Shown here one piece after another: positions 41,801-50,839 of a stretch of 64,000 nucleotides of DNA. Location: the NCBI GenBank assembly GCA_036936605.1, contig JAUPFV010000002.1, positions 270,514,770-270,578,769 of the forward strand, given 5' to 3'. The notes beneath the pieces are model-generated. The model did not search any database. It was not told where the DNA came from and saw nothing but the letters and a program-made list of their open reading frames with translations. The translations under genes and the position numbers were made by a program. Numbering within the stretch: position 1 is the stretch's first letter; each line of letters opens with the position of its first letter. The stretch comes from Limnanthes douglasii subsp. nivea (Eukaryota; Streptophyta; Magnoliopsida; Brassicales; Limnanthaceae).

Positions 41801-42110
41801 AGTGGAACTTGATTTGTTGGAAGAAAAAAGGGTCAAGGCACATTTAAATGTGATCCATTATCAAACGTTAATGAGAAGCAGGTATGATGCCAAAGTTAAG
41901 AGAAGGGAATTCAAAATTGGCGATCTAGTGTTGCGAAAAGTATTCCTTCACACCAAGGATAAACACCTCGGAAAATTGGCCCCGAATTGGGAAGGTCCTT
42001 ACGAAGTAACAATGAGGGTCAAACCAGGTTCCTACAGGTTATCAGATCGAGAAGGGAGGATGCTCAAGCACCCTTGGAACATAGAGCACTTGAAATTGTA
42101 CTGTGAGTAA
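38805..42110 (+). CDS. Tat-2 pol: reverse transcriptase, RNase H, second RNase H, integrase
   Basis: Open from directly after the gag-pro TAG (38802-38804), in the same frame, to TAA at 42108; no ATG opens it. Numbering from 38817: reverse transcriptase (about 80-330, YIDD 242-245), RNase H (to about 510), second RNase H (Asp529 in RTDGGSSSKG, LETDSQ, HIRRGNNTMADSLA), integrase zinc region (about 745-795, ending CDTCQRY), DDE core Asp820, Asp880, Glu916 (spacing D-59-D-35-E), and a GPY/F-type tail ending KHPWNIEHLKLY. These enzymes copy the RNA and insert the DNA. All catalytic residues are present. Expression as gag-pol fusion would need readthrough of the UAG, which is followed by CAG UUU. 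Confidence 0.95.
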   Translation, partial: QFGGLSCGETDEGIDDPRSTPSSVVVNEEIEEFIFNNGRVLRIGTLLSLSMREKLLNFLSENLDVFAWRSEDVVGVPSNIICHSLAVDPKVKPIIQKRRAFSLEKSEAIVAEVDRLYKMGHIREANYPRWTANPVVVKKKNGKWRMCVDFTDLNRACPKDPFPVPRIDQLVDSTSGNKILTFMDAFSGYNQIRMNPDDEESTTFITDRGLHCYKVMPFGLKNAGSTYQRLMNKAFASQIGRNIEVYIDDMLVKSKSDDEHIDDLEETFLNLRAIQLKLNPEKCTFGVRSGKFLGYMISERGIEVDPEQLKALISMSSPRNIKEVQMLTGRLAALNRFISRFSDKCLPFFQVLRKPNNFEWTSDCEEAFLKIKNLLSSPEILTKPRKGEQLFLYIAVSDYAVSAVLISEDTKISKPVYYVSKSLVDAEKRYLKLEKLALCVVVAARKMRPYFQAHTIVVRTSYPLKNVLQKPDISGRMTKWSVELGDFDVLFSPRTAIKAQALADFLVEFHSSRSEEKDAEKVNENPTWTIRTDGGSSSKGSSAGVELVAPTGEFMFQAIKFGFHASNNEAEYEAVLAGLRLAKICGAMFVRLETDSQLVVNHVKGVSEAKKERLVLYLQELRGMMTQFENVEVEHIRRGNNTMADSLATMAYSEEYPWIVTQPLPSIRSNSEQCEVVDEVVNNPTCARGDWRFDLLNFISNGILPMDKQLLKKIKYKSFGYVVLDGILYKRSASKPLLRCLSKDESQNVLSELHDGDGSAHCGFRALTRRVLLAGYYWPTILQDAKSLVQSCDTCQRYANLIHKPAVPLMTISEAVPFDRWGIDLVGPLPMASGGRQMIIVAVDYFSKWAEAEPLAGTKAKDVIKFIQSNICYRFGVPRKITTDNGPQFNNKEMDSFCSSKGIQQCFSTPFHPQANGQVEVTNRSILDGLKKNLAGAAGKWPNFLQEVLWAYRTTPREATKETPFSLVYGMDAVCPAESTLPSYRLLQYSEADNDEARRVELDLLEEKRVKAHLNVIHYQTLMRSRYDAKVKRREFKIGDLVLRKVFLHTKDKHLGKLAPNWEGPYEVTMRVKPGSYRLSDREGRMLKHPWNIEHLKLYCE

Positions 42111-42350
42111 AACTGAACTTCGAATTTTTGTAAAACAGACATACTCTTTCCTTATCTGTTGGCCCAGAAAGGTTTTAACGAGGTGTCTGATTGATATTGA
42201 ATTTTTTAATAAAATTTCTTTTGGCCATTGGTTGTTTGTTATGATGTGTGATTTATTATTTTGGTAATTTGGCAAAGATTGATCATCTTTGGAAGTTGAC
42301 CAAGAATAATTTTCCGAAGCGATAGCTTTGAAGAAACAACCAAATTTTTC

Positions 42351-42486
42351 GAGGTGCCACGTCTTATGAGTGCACCTATTTTTCGAGGTGCCACGTCTTA
42401 TGAGTGCACCTATTTTTCGAGGTGCCACGTCTTATGAGTGCACCTATTTTTTGAGGTGCCACGTCTTATGAGTGCATCTATGTTTA
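42351..42486. repeat. 34-bp tandem repeat between Tat-2 pol and antisense gene
   Basis: Four 34-bp units start at 42351, 42385, 42419 and 42453 (gaggtgccacgtcttatgag, then tgcacctattttttc). Each can pair ggtgc with gcacc and holds an ACGT core. The first three are nearly identical. Confidence 0.88.
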
Positions 42487-42639
42487 AGAATAACCAGTTT
42501 AAACAAGTATATCAGAAATTCAAGATATAAAAAAAAAGAGGACAAGTGATTTCATCGTGGAATAAAATACGAAGTTTACAAAAAAGGAGGAAAGCACTTA
42601 ATCACATACACAAAAAACAAAAGCGAACTGTTTGGTCTA

Positions 42640-45072
42640 TTAAGCATCATTCTCTTCTTCTTCATCTTCTGATGACGCCTCTTCGGAGTTATTTCCTTCT
42701 TCTGAGGAAGAGCTTGGTGGCGCTTCGAAAGCTTCCTTTGGGCGTTGCTCTTCTGGAACTCGTCTCCAAAGGTTTGATAAGTCCAGCCTTGGACAAGCAG
42801 CATGAACTTCTCGAAGGATCTGAATAGATGTATCAATTTGAGTTTTCTTCATGCCTTCGAGCATTACAGAGCTAACTTCGTTTTTAGCTTCCTTAACTGC
42901 AGCTTTCTTTTCTTCTTCGAATCCTGTTCGAAGTGTAGTAACCTCAGTCTGGCTTTTTACCAATTTCTCTTTAGTTTCCCTAATAAGCTCCGTGGCATCG
43001 GAAATAGCAGTAGAATGTTCACTCTTTAGACTTTTGAGAGCTTGCAGATGAGTAGTTTTAAGAGCTTCGATTTCCTCCTTGTGTTTTTCAAGAAGCTGTT
43101 TTTTCTCAGCTTCGAATTTTTGGAGTGCTTCATTTTTCGAAGTCTTTTCAGATTCTGTTTCTTTTCTACTCCTAGCTAACTCTTGGGCAAGACGTTCCAG
43201 TTGGGTTTGAGATTTGCTCACCTCTTCGTATAATTTGGTGACAGCAGAAATTAGATTGGGGAAAGGTTGAAGAATTGAAATTACCTCATCGGATTTCTCT
43301 GAGTGAGGAAAGACTAATGGTTGATGAACAGGAGCAAAAGGATTAGATGTTGAAGCTGTAGCAGCATCAGTAGAAATTGGGGGAGCAACGTTGGCAGGTT
43401 GAGAGCCAGGAAATACAAAATCTCCACTTGAGTTGAAGTCCTCGAGGTTTAGATAGTCATCTATTTGTTTATCTCCCAGGGTTATACCTCCTTCAGGATT
43501 TTCCTCAACAAAAGTTCTACCTCGTGCCTCGGAAGCTAGCACAGCCTCTAATATATCAGCCTCATTCTTGTCATTGGGCTTGTTAGACTTACTCTCTTTC
43601 TTTTTTGGAGAAGTGTCTTTTTTCTTTGTCTTTTTCAGGATGGGCTGGTCTTCTTCGGATATGGTGGGAAGCGAAGGTGCAGACGTTTTTCTCTTCCTTA
43701 CACTCTTCGAAGTAGTGGGAGGTTTAGTTTTGCTGGTGCTGGGTTTCTTCTTTCCTTTTTTCTTTAAAGGAAGATGGCTGTCACTTCGATTCCGAAGTGG
43801 GAGATAGCACTTTCCATCTGGTGCAAGAATCCTTTGAACTGCTAGAAGAGGATCTGGTGGCGTCATCGGATCTTCAGGGAAGTCAGCCCCTAGTGATATT
43901 CGCCAAAGATGGCTATTAACAAAGTTAATAGGATCAAATGCTGAATGGAAGCCATTTCCCCAAGCCTTTTCAGCCCACTCCGCCATTTTCTGGAAGATAA
44001 GTTTGGCTTCTTTTCGACGACTCTTAAATCGCCTCGGAATTTCTGAAGAGACACAAATAGTTAGCCAAATAAATTGATTCAAAAACAACCACATAGATAA
44101 AGGAAAGTATCACTTACTATTGTCTCTCCAGGTGAGGGTAAGTTTAGAAGGATTGACATCGGAAATATCTTTGCCATTTTCCCAGGCACCTGACAGGAAG
44201 ACGAACCTTTGTTTCCAGATCTTATCAGCTTCGAGGAGGTCGTCGATGATTTTTAAATTGTCTTCAAGGGTTAGGTAGTAAAATGGCAGAACTGGGCCAT
44301 TTGAAATTTTAGTTACTGAAATGAATTCCTCGATTTCGAGGGGGATGCCTCCAAGCCTTGATACCATGATTGCTGAAAATAAGGTGAAGAGTAAGTTCGG
44401 AGTGACTTGTGTTGGGCAAAGTTGATGGATTTCGAAGAACTTTACTATCATCGGATCAAGGGGAAACCGAAGTCCCCAGTTGAAGAGCTCAGGGTACACA
44501 ACTAGCTCATCTTTTTGACAGTTTAAGGGTGTCTCTCCTTCAACTGGTAATCGAAGAGTCATATTTTCAGTTAACCCCCATAGCTTTCTGAGTTGCTCCT
44601 TCTCTGATTCGAGGTAGTAGCTGTAAGATACATTCTTTAAGGCAAGAATGTACCAGGCAGAAAGAGGCTTGAGATTTTCCTGAACTAAGGAGGCAACGTT
44701 CTTAGGCAGTGTAATGAGACCCTTTTTCCCTCGAGTTTTCTTTGGGGGAACTACACCATCAGCCTCGGATTCTTCCTCGGCATCAGATTCAGTAGCTTCT
44801 GAATCATCTTTTTTGTGACTTTCCTCGGAGTGACTTCGAATTTGTGTCTCTTGTTGAGTCACATGAATTGGCTGACTACACTCTGGTGTAGTATCATCCA
44901 CTTCTTGTGGGGGAGGAGGAGAGTGTTGAGGAGTAGAAGAGGTTTTTGCTTTTGCTTCTTCACCCATTACTAAGAAAGGTGATTTTTTAGTACGTTTAGT
45001 TCTGATAGCCTCGAATTGAGGAGGAAGTGTTTTGGATTGAGGGTTTTTTTGTCTCTTCGACTTGAAGGACAT
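42640..45072 (-). CDS. Tat-2 antisense gene, two exons, 785-residue product
   Basis: Exon 1 runs 45072-44118 and exon 2 runs 44042-42640. The 75-bp intron 44117-44043 has gtaagt and cttcag borders, and phases join (955 + 1403 nt = 786 codons with stop). Exon 1 has a Ser/Glu-rich, basic N terminus followed by a globular region (about residues 145-318: LVYPELFNWGLRFPLD, KFFEIHQLCPTQVTPN, FSAIMVSRLGGIPLE). This recalls the domain called 'putative gypsy type transposon' (PF04195, from memory). Exon 2 gives EKAWGNGFHSAFDPINF and RISLGADFP, a Lys/Ser-rich stretch, a long coiled coil and an acidic tail. It converges on pol. Antisense ORFs are known in some Tat elements; function is unknown. Tat-1 keeps the intron site and motifs. 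Confidence 0.8.
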
Positions 45073-45487
45073 GTGATTTGAGTTGTGGTTTGTTATAAGT
45101 GGGTGGCTTGTCTAAAGTAACTACTTTAGATTTTCGATGAGGTCTTAGTAATGAAGATTTGGCTGGATTTTGGAGAGAAGAGTTTGTTGAGCTATTTTCT
45201 GGGTTAGAAGCTAGAGGTGAAGACGAAATGGCAAGGTTTGGATTGAAGTTACCGTATTTAAAAGTGGTGCAGGAAGAGTGAGGACCGTTATAGATCAACC
45301 CAGCAGCTTTGTATTCTTTGGCCCTTCGAGAAATACAAAGATAATCGTAGGCTCCGAAGACTTGGTTACTGGAACCAGGAAAAATATTTTTCTTTGATCT
45401 TACTGGTCTTCTGGGTTTAAATCTATTGTATCTAGGGTATCTTCTCATACAATGGGTTTTGGTATGAGAGATTGCTTGGGTAGACAA
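44996..45487 (-). CDS. upstream ORF of Tat-2 antisense gene, 163 aa
   Basis: It opens 140 bases below a TATA box and overlaps the start of the 785-residue frame in another frame. A basic N terminus leads to FGAYDYLCISRRAKEYK, GLIYNGP and KYGNFNPN. The Tat-1 counterpart (29009-28719) has the matching YDYLCIS, EYK, G-I-N-P and YGNFNPN, about 25 identities over 41 residues, although the two elements are otherwise well diverged. That suggests selection on this protein. It may be a separate protein or a first exon spliced to the frame starting at 45072; I could not settle a junction. No domain recognised. Confidence 0.6.
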   Translation of the reverse strand: MSTQAISHTKTHCMRRYPRYNRFKPRRPVRSKKNIFPGSSNQVFGAYDYLCISRRAKEYKAAGLIYNGPHSSCTTFKYGNFNPNLAISSSPLASNPENSSTNSSLQNPAKSSLLRPHRKSKVVTLDKPPTYNKPQLKSHVLQVEETKKPSIQNTSSSIRGYQN

Positions 45488-45622
45488 GAAAAGATGAACA
45501 GGTGGAAGATGAATAGGTTGAAGATAGACAAGAGAAGATGAACTGGTTGAAGATGAAGAACAGATGGGAGAAGGTTCAAAAGGTGGATTCTCTAAAAAAC
45601 TCTTACTGAATGAATAACTGAG

Positions 45623-45630
45623 TATTTATA
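45623..45630 (-). promoter_or_regulatory. TATA box of Tat-2 antisense gene
   Basis: The minus strand reads tataaata about 135 bases upstream of the ATG at 45487 and about 400 bases from the polypurine tract. The region 45488-46018 has no other gene and is the likely antisense promoter. Confidence 0.6.
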
Positions 45631-46021
45631 GGGCAAAGAGCAACGTCGAGAATGTGAAAGTGTGGAACAAGTAATATGTTTTCATTGGGTGGAATATGGA
45701 ACGAAAAGGAAATTAGTGATGTCACAGGTCTACTACTAGAAGTCTAATCAGTCCATCAAGTAGGGTTTAGAGATTTCGAAGTGTTATTAAACTATGTGTG
45801 AAGTAATAATGTTTGAAAACCAAAGGCAAAGCAGTACCACAAGAAATCAAATTCGATGAGGAGTTAAATTCGAGGCAGTTAAGAAATTCGTTTACACTTA
45901 CTCACCGATTCGAAGAGAGTCCTAGTTCATTGAATTTAATCGTAATAAAGAGGAAAAACGATGCTGATCCGAGGAAGGATTCGAAGAGCTAATAATTCTT
46001 ATATATTAATATATAAGAACT

Positions 46022-46032
46022 AGGGGGGCTAC
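46022..46032 (+). other. Tat-2 polypurine tract
   Basis: aggggggctac lies directly before the 3' LTR. Tat-1 (29750-29759) has the same string, and an inverted copy occurs at 61137-61148. It primes plus-strand DNA synthesis. Confidence 0.75.
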
Positions 46033-46295
46033 TGATAAGGAAGGATATTCTTTAGGGACTAAAGTGATAAATTCTGTAATTATAGGATTAAATTAGGCTT
46101 TAGGCGAAACCGAAGGGTTAAATTGTAAATATGACAATATGTAACCGTTTCTTTAACTAACTCACCTTGCCTATTTAAAGAGGCTGAAAGAGTTATTTTG
46201 ACCTATGAAATATTCAGAGGTACTTTTCACTATTTGAAATTCTCACTGTGGATTCTCTGTTCTTAATTCACTCATTACAACTTAATTTCTCACCA
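46033..46295 (+). repeat. Tat-2 3' LTR
   Basis: 263 bp, apparently identical to the 5' LTR, followed by the CATTA target duplication at 46296-46300. Confidence 0.92.
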
Positions 46296-46300
46296 CATTA

Positions 46301-46482
46301 CATGATTTTGATATTTTAAGTCAGGGATCATTATGACCACTTGCATAACCTCGTGGTTTTTCAACCTCAGGCTTGGTTTATTAACCACATTTACTAATTT
46401 GACGTTTCATGTCAGGGTTCGGTATGACCACTTACATAACCTTATGGTTTTTCAACCTTAGGCTTGATTTATTAACCATATT
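46301..46482. repeat. 90-bp tandem repeat, copies two and three
   Basis: Units with gtcaggg, atgaccacttgcataacc, ggtttttcaacct and aggcttggtttattaacca recur with period 91 (tcaggg at 46321 and 46412). Confidence 0.75.
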
Positions 46483-46489
46483 ATCTTAC

Positions 46490-49400
46490 TTATTATATAT
46501 GACCCCTCCTCCTATCATGTGGTTTCTTTAATTGTTTTATCAAATATTTATAACTAAAATATCCATCTTTACTATCTGATTTACTTTTCAAATATATATC
46601 TTTTTGCTTTAAATATCCAACAGGCTCTTCTTCTTGAATCCAAATAGTAACTTGAAGTTGACTTTCTTGCGTCAAGACAACCATAATAATTAGAGTTAAC
46701 ATACTCTCTCAGAATTTTAGCGGTCGTATTATTTTGATTATCACATAACTCAATTTCAGTCGAACCCTTCAAGTATCTCATAAGCCACTTAAGGGCTTTC
46801 CAATGAGGCTTTTATCGAATTTGACATAAATATACTAAAAAATAATAGATTAACCAACTTTATGTCTCGTGCAAATCATAGCATATTATGCTTCCAATAA
46901 CATTTTTATAAGTTTTCTCTTGTATGAACTTCTTAAGATGTTGCCAATGAGGCTTCCATATTTGATATAAATCTTCTCAAAATACTAATAGAGTATGTAA
47001 TATCAGGTTTCGTGTATTCACAACATACTTCCAATTATATTTGCATAAGGTATCTCATGAGCCACTTAAGACCTTGTTAGTGAGGCATTTAAGGGCTTCT
47101 CAGTGAGGTTTTCCCATATTTGACATAAATATGCTCAAGTACTAATACAGTAAGCAAGATCATATCTAGTATAAATCATAGCATACATTATGCATCTAAT
47201 GAAATTTTCATAAGGTATCTCTTCCATGAACTTATCATATTTTGCTTCAGTGGGTACTTTAGTGGAACCAAGTTTGAATTAAGTATCAAAGAAATTTCCA
47301 AATATTTGGGTTGCGGACACTCCAAAATTCCTAAGGACATTATGTATGTATTCTTGTTGATATAAGAATAAATACCCTATCGTCTTGTTCCTCTTGATCG
47401 CAATACCAAGTATCATTTTAGCCTCTCTTATATATTTCATTTCAAACTCTCCATTCCGTTGAGTTTTTACCGTTTCAATTATCTTCATGTCCTTTACACC
47501 TATTAGGACATCATCTATATGCAATAGTAACAAGATTTGTCTTTCCATATGTGTTTCCCCATTACAATAAACACAAGTTTGAAAACAACTTAGATCAAAC
47601 TTGATAGACTTCATACAATAACCAAATATTGTTTCCACTATCTTTATGACTATTTGAACCTCTATAGATGCATTTTCAACAAACAGATATCTTCTTCATT
47701 CCCTTATTCAAGCCATTTTGGCTAACATATGTAAATTGTCTCTTCCAATTATTCATGTAAAAAGGCAGTAGTAATATCCATTAGATCTAACTCAAGATTA
47801 ATCCAATAGCAATTGACAACATAGCCTTTATTGAGGGTTGTTTCAATACTGGTGAAAATATCTCATTCGAATAAAAAATATCCTTATGTATGAAGCCCTT
47901 AGCCACCACCATAACTTTGTATCTAGATAATTCAACTCCAGGGTGTACATTTATTTTTGAATATCCATTTAATCCTAACAAGATTTTGAGGCTTCAGCTA
48001 CTTTACAAGAATTCATATGCCTATGCTCTTGAGAGATCTCAGTTCTTTCCTCATGGATTTCAGCCACTCTACTTTACACTTATATCGATAAAAATACCTA
48101 ATAACATCACCAAACATAACTTGGTGGAGGTTAGGGAGCTCCTTCCACTGTTCGATGTCTAAAAATTCCAAGGTTCAAATAATAGCTAGTGAATACCTCA
48201 TTCATATATTCTAAGCAATTAAACTTTTGTTGAACTTTAGCAACTTTCAGAGAAAATCCTCTTATGCCAACCTTTTCTAGCTTCTAAAAGCATCAAATGC
48301 TTCAGCATTGGTCTTCAAAAGTATAAGTCATACTTTTCTATAATAGTCATCAATTAAGGACATGAAATAACTTGCATCACTCATAGTGGGTTATTGTGCC
48401 AGACCCCAAGTATATGAATGAACATACCCAAACAAATCATTGGTTGTATGGCCACTAGGAAAAAACTTAACCCTCTAACTTTTACAGCACACAACATTCA
48501 CAAAAGCTTAACTTCTGAATTATGCTGCCATCCAACAACCGGTGTTTACTAAGCTTAATAATTTTATTCTCACTGATAGAATAAATCATTAAATGCCACA
48601 GTTTGGGTGAATTTTTCTCTCCGTTAGACATACTCCCACTACTACAGAACTTTCAAAAACTAACACATCATTCGTCTTATAAGCTTTCGTAACAATGAGT
48701 GAGCCTTGAATGATCATAAGCCTGTCGTCACTGTCCTTATAAATAAATCCTTCCTCATCTAACTTTCTAATAGAAATAAGTTTCGCTTAACTTTGACACG
48801 TACCTCAGATATATTTATTATTCTGTCAGGTTATGTAGACAACTTGAGTTGAACAGTTCCCATTCATTTGACAATACAGGATTCATCATTCTCGGGATTG
48901 ATATTTCCACCCTAAAAAATCTTCGGTTTCCAAACCAATATTTGTTAAAATTCATGTGGAATGAAGCACCTGAGTTCAAAACACACTTGTCATTATATCT
49001 GTAAGTAGAATCCATTAAACCATTAACATAATTATAATCATTTGAACCCATTACAGTATCTCCAACTTTGGCATTTAGGTAATTTTTTATGTTTCTCTTT
49101 TCTAGGGAAGTTTCTACTGATATGACCCTCATTCTTGCACAACTAACATCTCATTTTAAAACTTGTAGAAAATCCTTCAGATTTAGACTGATTTTTGCCT
49201 TTCTTTTTGTTTGAATCTTTTCTTTTGTTGTCATTCCTCTCATATTTTATCTGAGACATTTAAAGTTTCCTTTGAGAAATGTCTTATTTTGAAGATTTTT
49301 TGAGTTCAAGACATTATTAACGTCAACCATCGTAAATGACTCATTTTCGTAGATCATGGTGTCAACAACTTTCTCATACACTTTTGGAAGAGAACTCATG

Positions 49401-49930
49401 AATATTATGACATGATCCTCATCTTTTATCTTGACCCCAACTGCATTAAAATAAAGAATGATTATATAAAAATGATCAAGATATCTTCATATCTCATTGC
49501 TACCATCCATTATTAATCATGGATTTTTTCATGTAAATATCTTCCAGTTGATTTCATATCATTGATGCCTTAGGCTTTACAGATACATCTCGAAGCACTT
49601 CATTCTCAAATTTAGAATTAGAGCATTATGAGCTTTGAATAATACTTCAATATCAACCGTATGTGTAGATTTCTAATAAATGATGGTAACCAACCCTTTA
49701 TGTACTAGGAAAGCTCGAACCTCAATTCTCCAAAGGTTGAAATCATTATCTCCGTTAGATTCTACTAGGCTGAACTTCATGGAGTTGATCTTGGCATTTT
49801 TTTGTTTTTCGGTGATAACCGTTTCCTTAACCTCACGATCTAAAATTATTTTCATCCTTCCAATTTTTTAGCATACATACAAATGTTATTCCTACAGATT
49901 ATCCACACTCACTGCACCACTTGTTAGAGA
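46490..49930 (-). pseudogene. Ty1/copia polyprotein remnant
   Basis: On the minus strand, in copia order: gag start (49855-49673, KFSLVESNGDNDFNLWRIEV), protease region (49132-48818, with CVLNSGASFHM, where the active Asp of DSG is Asn), reverse transcriptase (47981-47787, YKVMVVAKGF and FSPVLK; 47638-47279, LLLLHIDDVLI replacing YVDD), and RNase H (46781-46490, RYLKGSTEI, RKSTSS). Integrase between protease and RT is nearly unrecognisable. All parts are broken by stops and shifts. A primer-binding-like aacaagtggtgcagtgag (minus strand) near 49910-49930 suggests the 5' LTR lay at higher coordinates; no LTR pair was found. Confidence 0.8.
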
Positions 49931-50839
49931 AACTCATACTAGGGAACCCTACTTTGTAATAATCAATAATATCGAGTTCCAATAATAGCCGAACCAAAGA
50001 AAACTGTAGCCAAAGTCTGACCGTTACTCACCTGAAACTTGTTCCTAAGAAAAGTTGATCTTGCAAAAGAAAATAAGAGAGTCACACAGACTCACTTCAT
50101 ACTCAAAGCTTTAGTTATGAACCCAAAATAACAAACAATGAAAAATAACAAAAATGTTAAACCAAGCACATACAATACAAATTTAATATGGTCCATATTG
50201 TGAAGTAATCTTATCCACTGGCAACAAACACAGATTTTATACATAAAATATTACAAGAAGACTTTCTCAAAAACTAAACACTCAACCACTCATCTTTTGT
50301 AACAAATCATGCACATCTTACAAAGGAAACTATGGATCTCAGATTATCTTCAAGTATTTATCTTTAGCCTTTCAATATCTGAACGCTTCCACTTTTCTCT
50401 CTTTCTAGTAATTCCTAACTTATAATTATGATTTTTAAAATGACAATATCACTATCTGACTATTTACAAATGACCAAGTATTTGCACAATATTCTTCATA
50501 CTCAAAATAAATCTTATATTCTATTTCATCAATTGGTCAAGTAAACAATCACAAAAGACAAGTGACAACATTGACATCCGTACGACAGGTAGTGGTACCA
50601 CCTTGTACTACCCTGGAAACAAGATAAAAACACATACATTAATGTTTCTTTATCAATGGCTTAGATTTCACATCAATTCAGATAAAAGGTGACTTAGTTT
50701 CTTAAGAGACAAATATGTATCTTTAGAATTCTTTCGTAAAACATGTTATGCACCATTGGTTCTGTACGTGATCAACATACATATTTAGCTTCAGCATAGA
50801 CATTCTTCTTACCTTTTGCATAGCTTACCCTTAGATTCT

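Larger units (their letters stand above)
35975..46295 (+). mobile_element. Tat-2: young full-length Tat-lineage Ty3/gypsy retrotransposon, 10.3 kb
   Basis: Bounded by two 263-bp LTRs that I read as identical and by CATTA duplications. Internal order: primer-binding region, gag-pro, pol, 34-bp tandem repeat, antisense gene, polypurine tract. A second RNase H between the first RNase H and integrase is the hallmark of the Tat branch. The only breaks in the sense ORFs are a TGA in the N-terminal part of gag and a TAG at the pro/pol junction that may be natural. Identical LTRs mean a very recent insertion. Confidence 0.93.
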
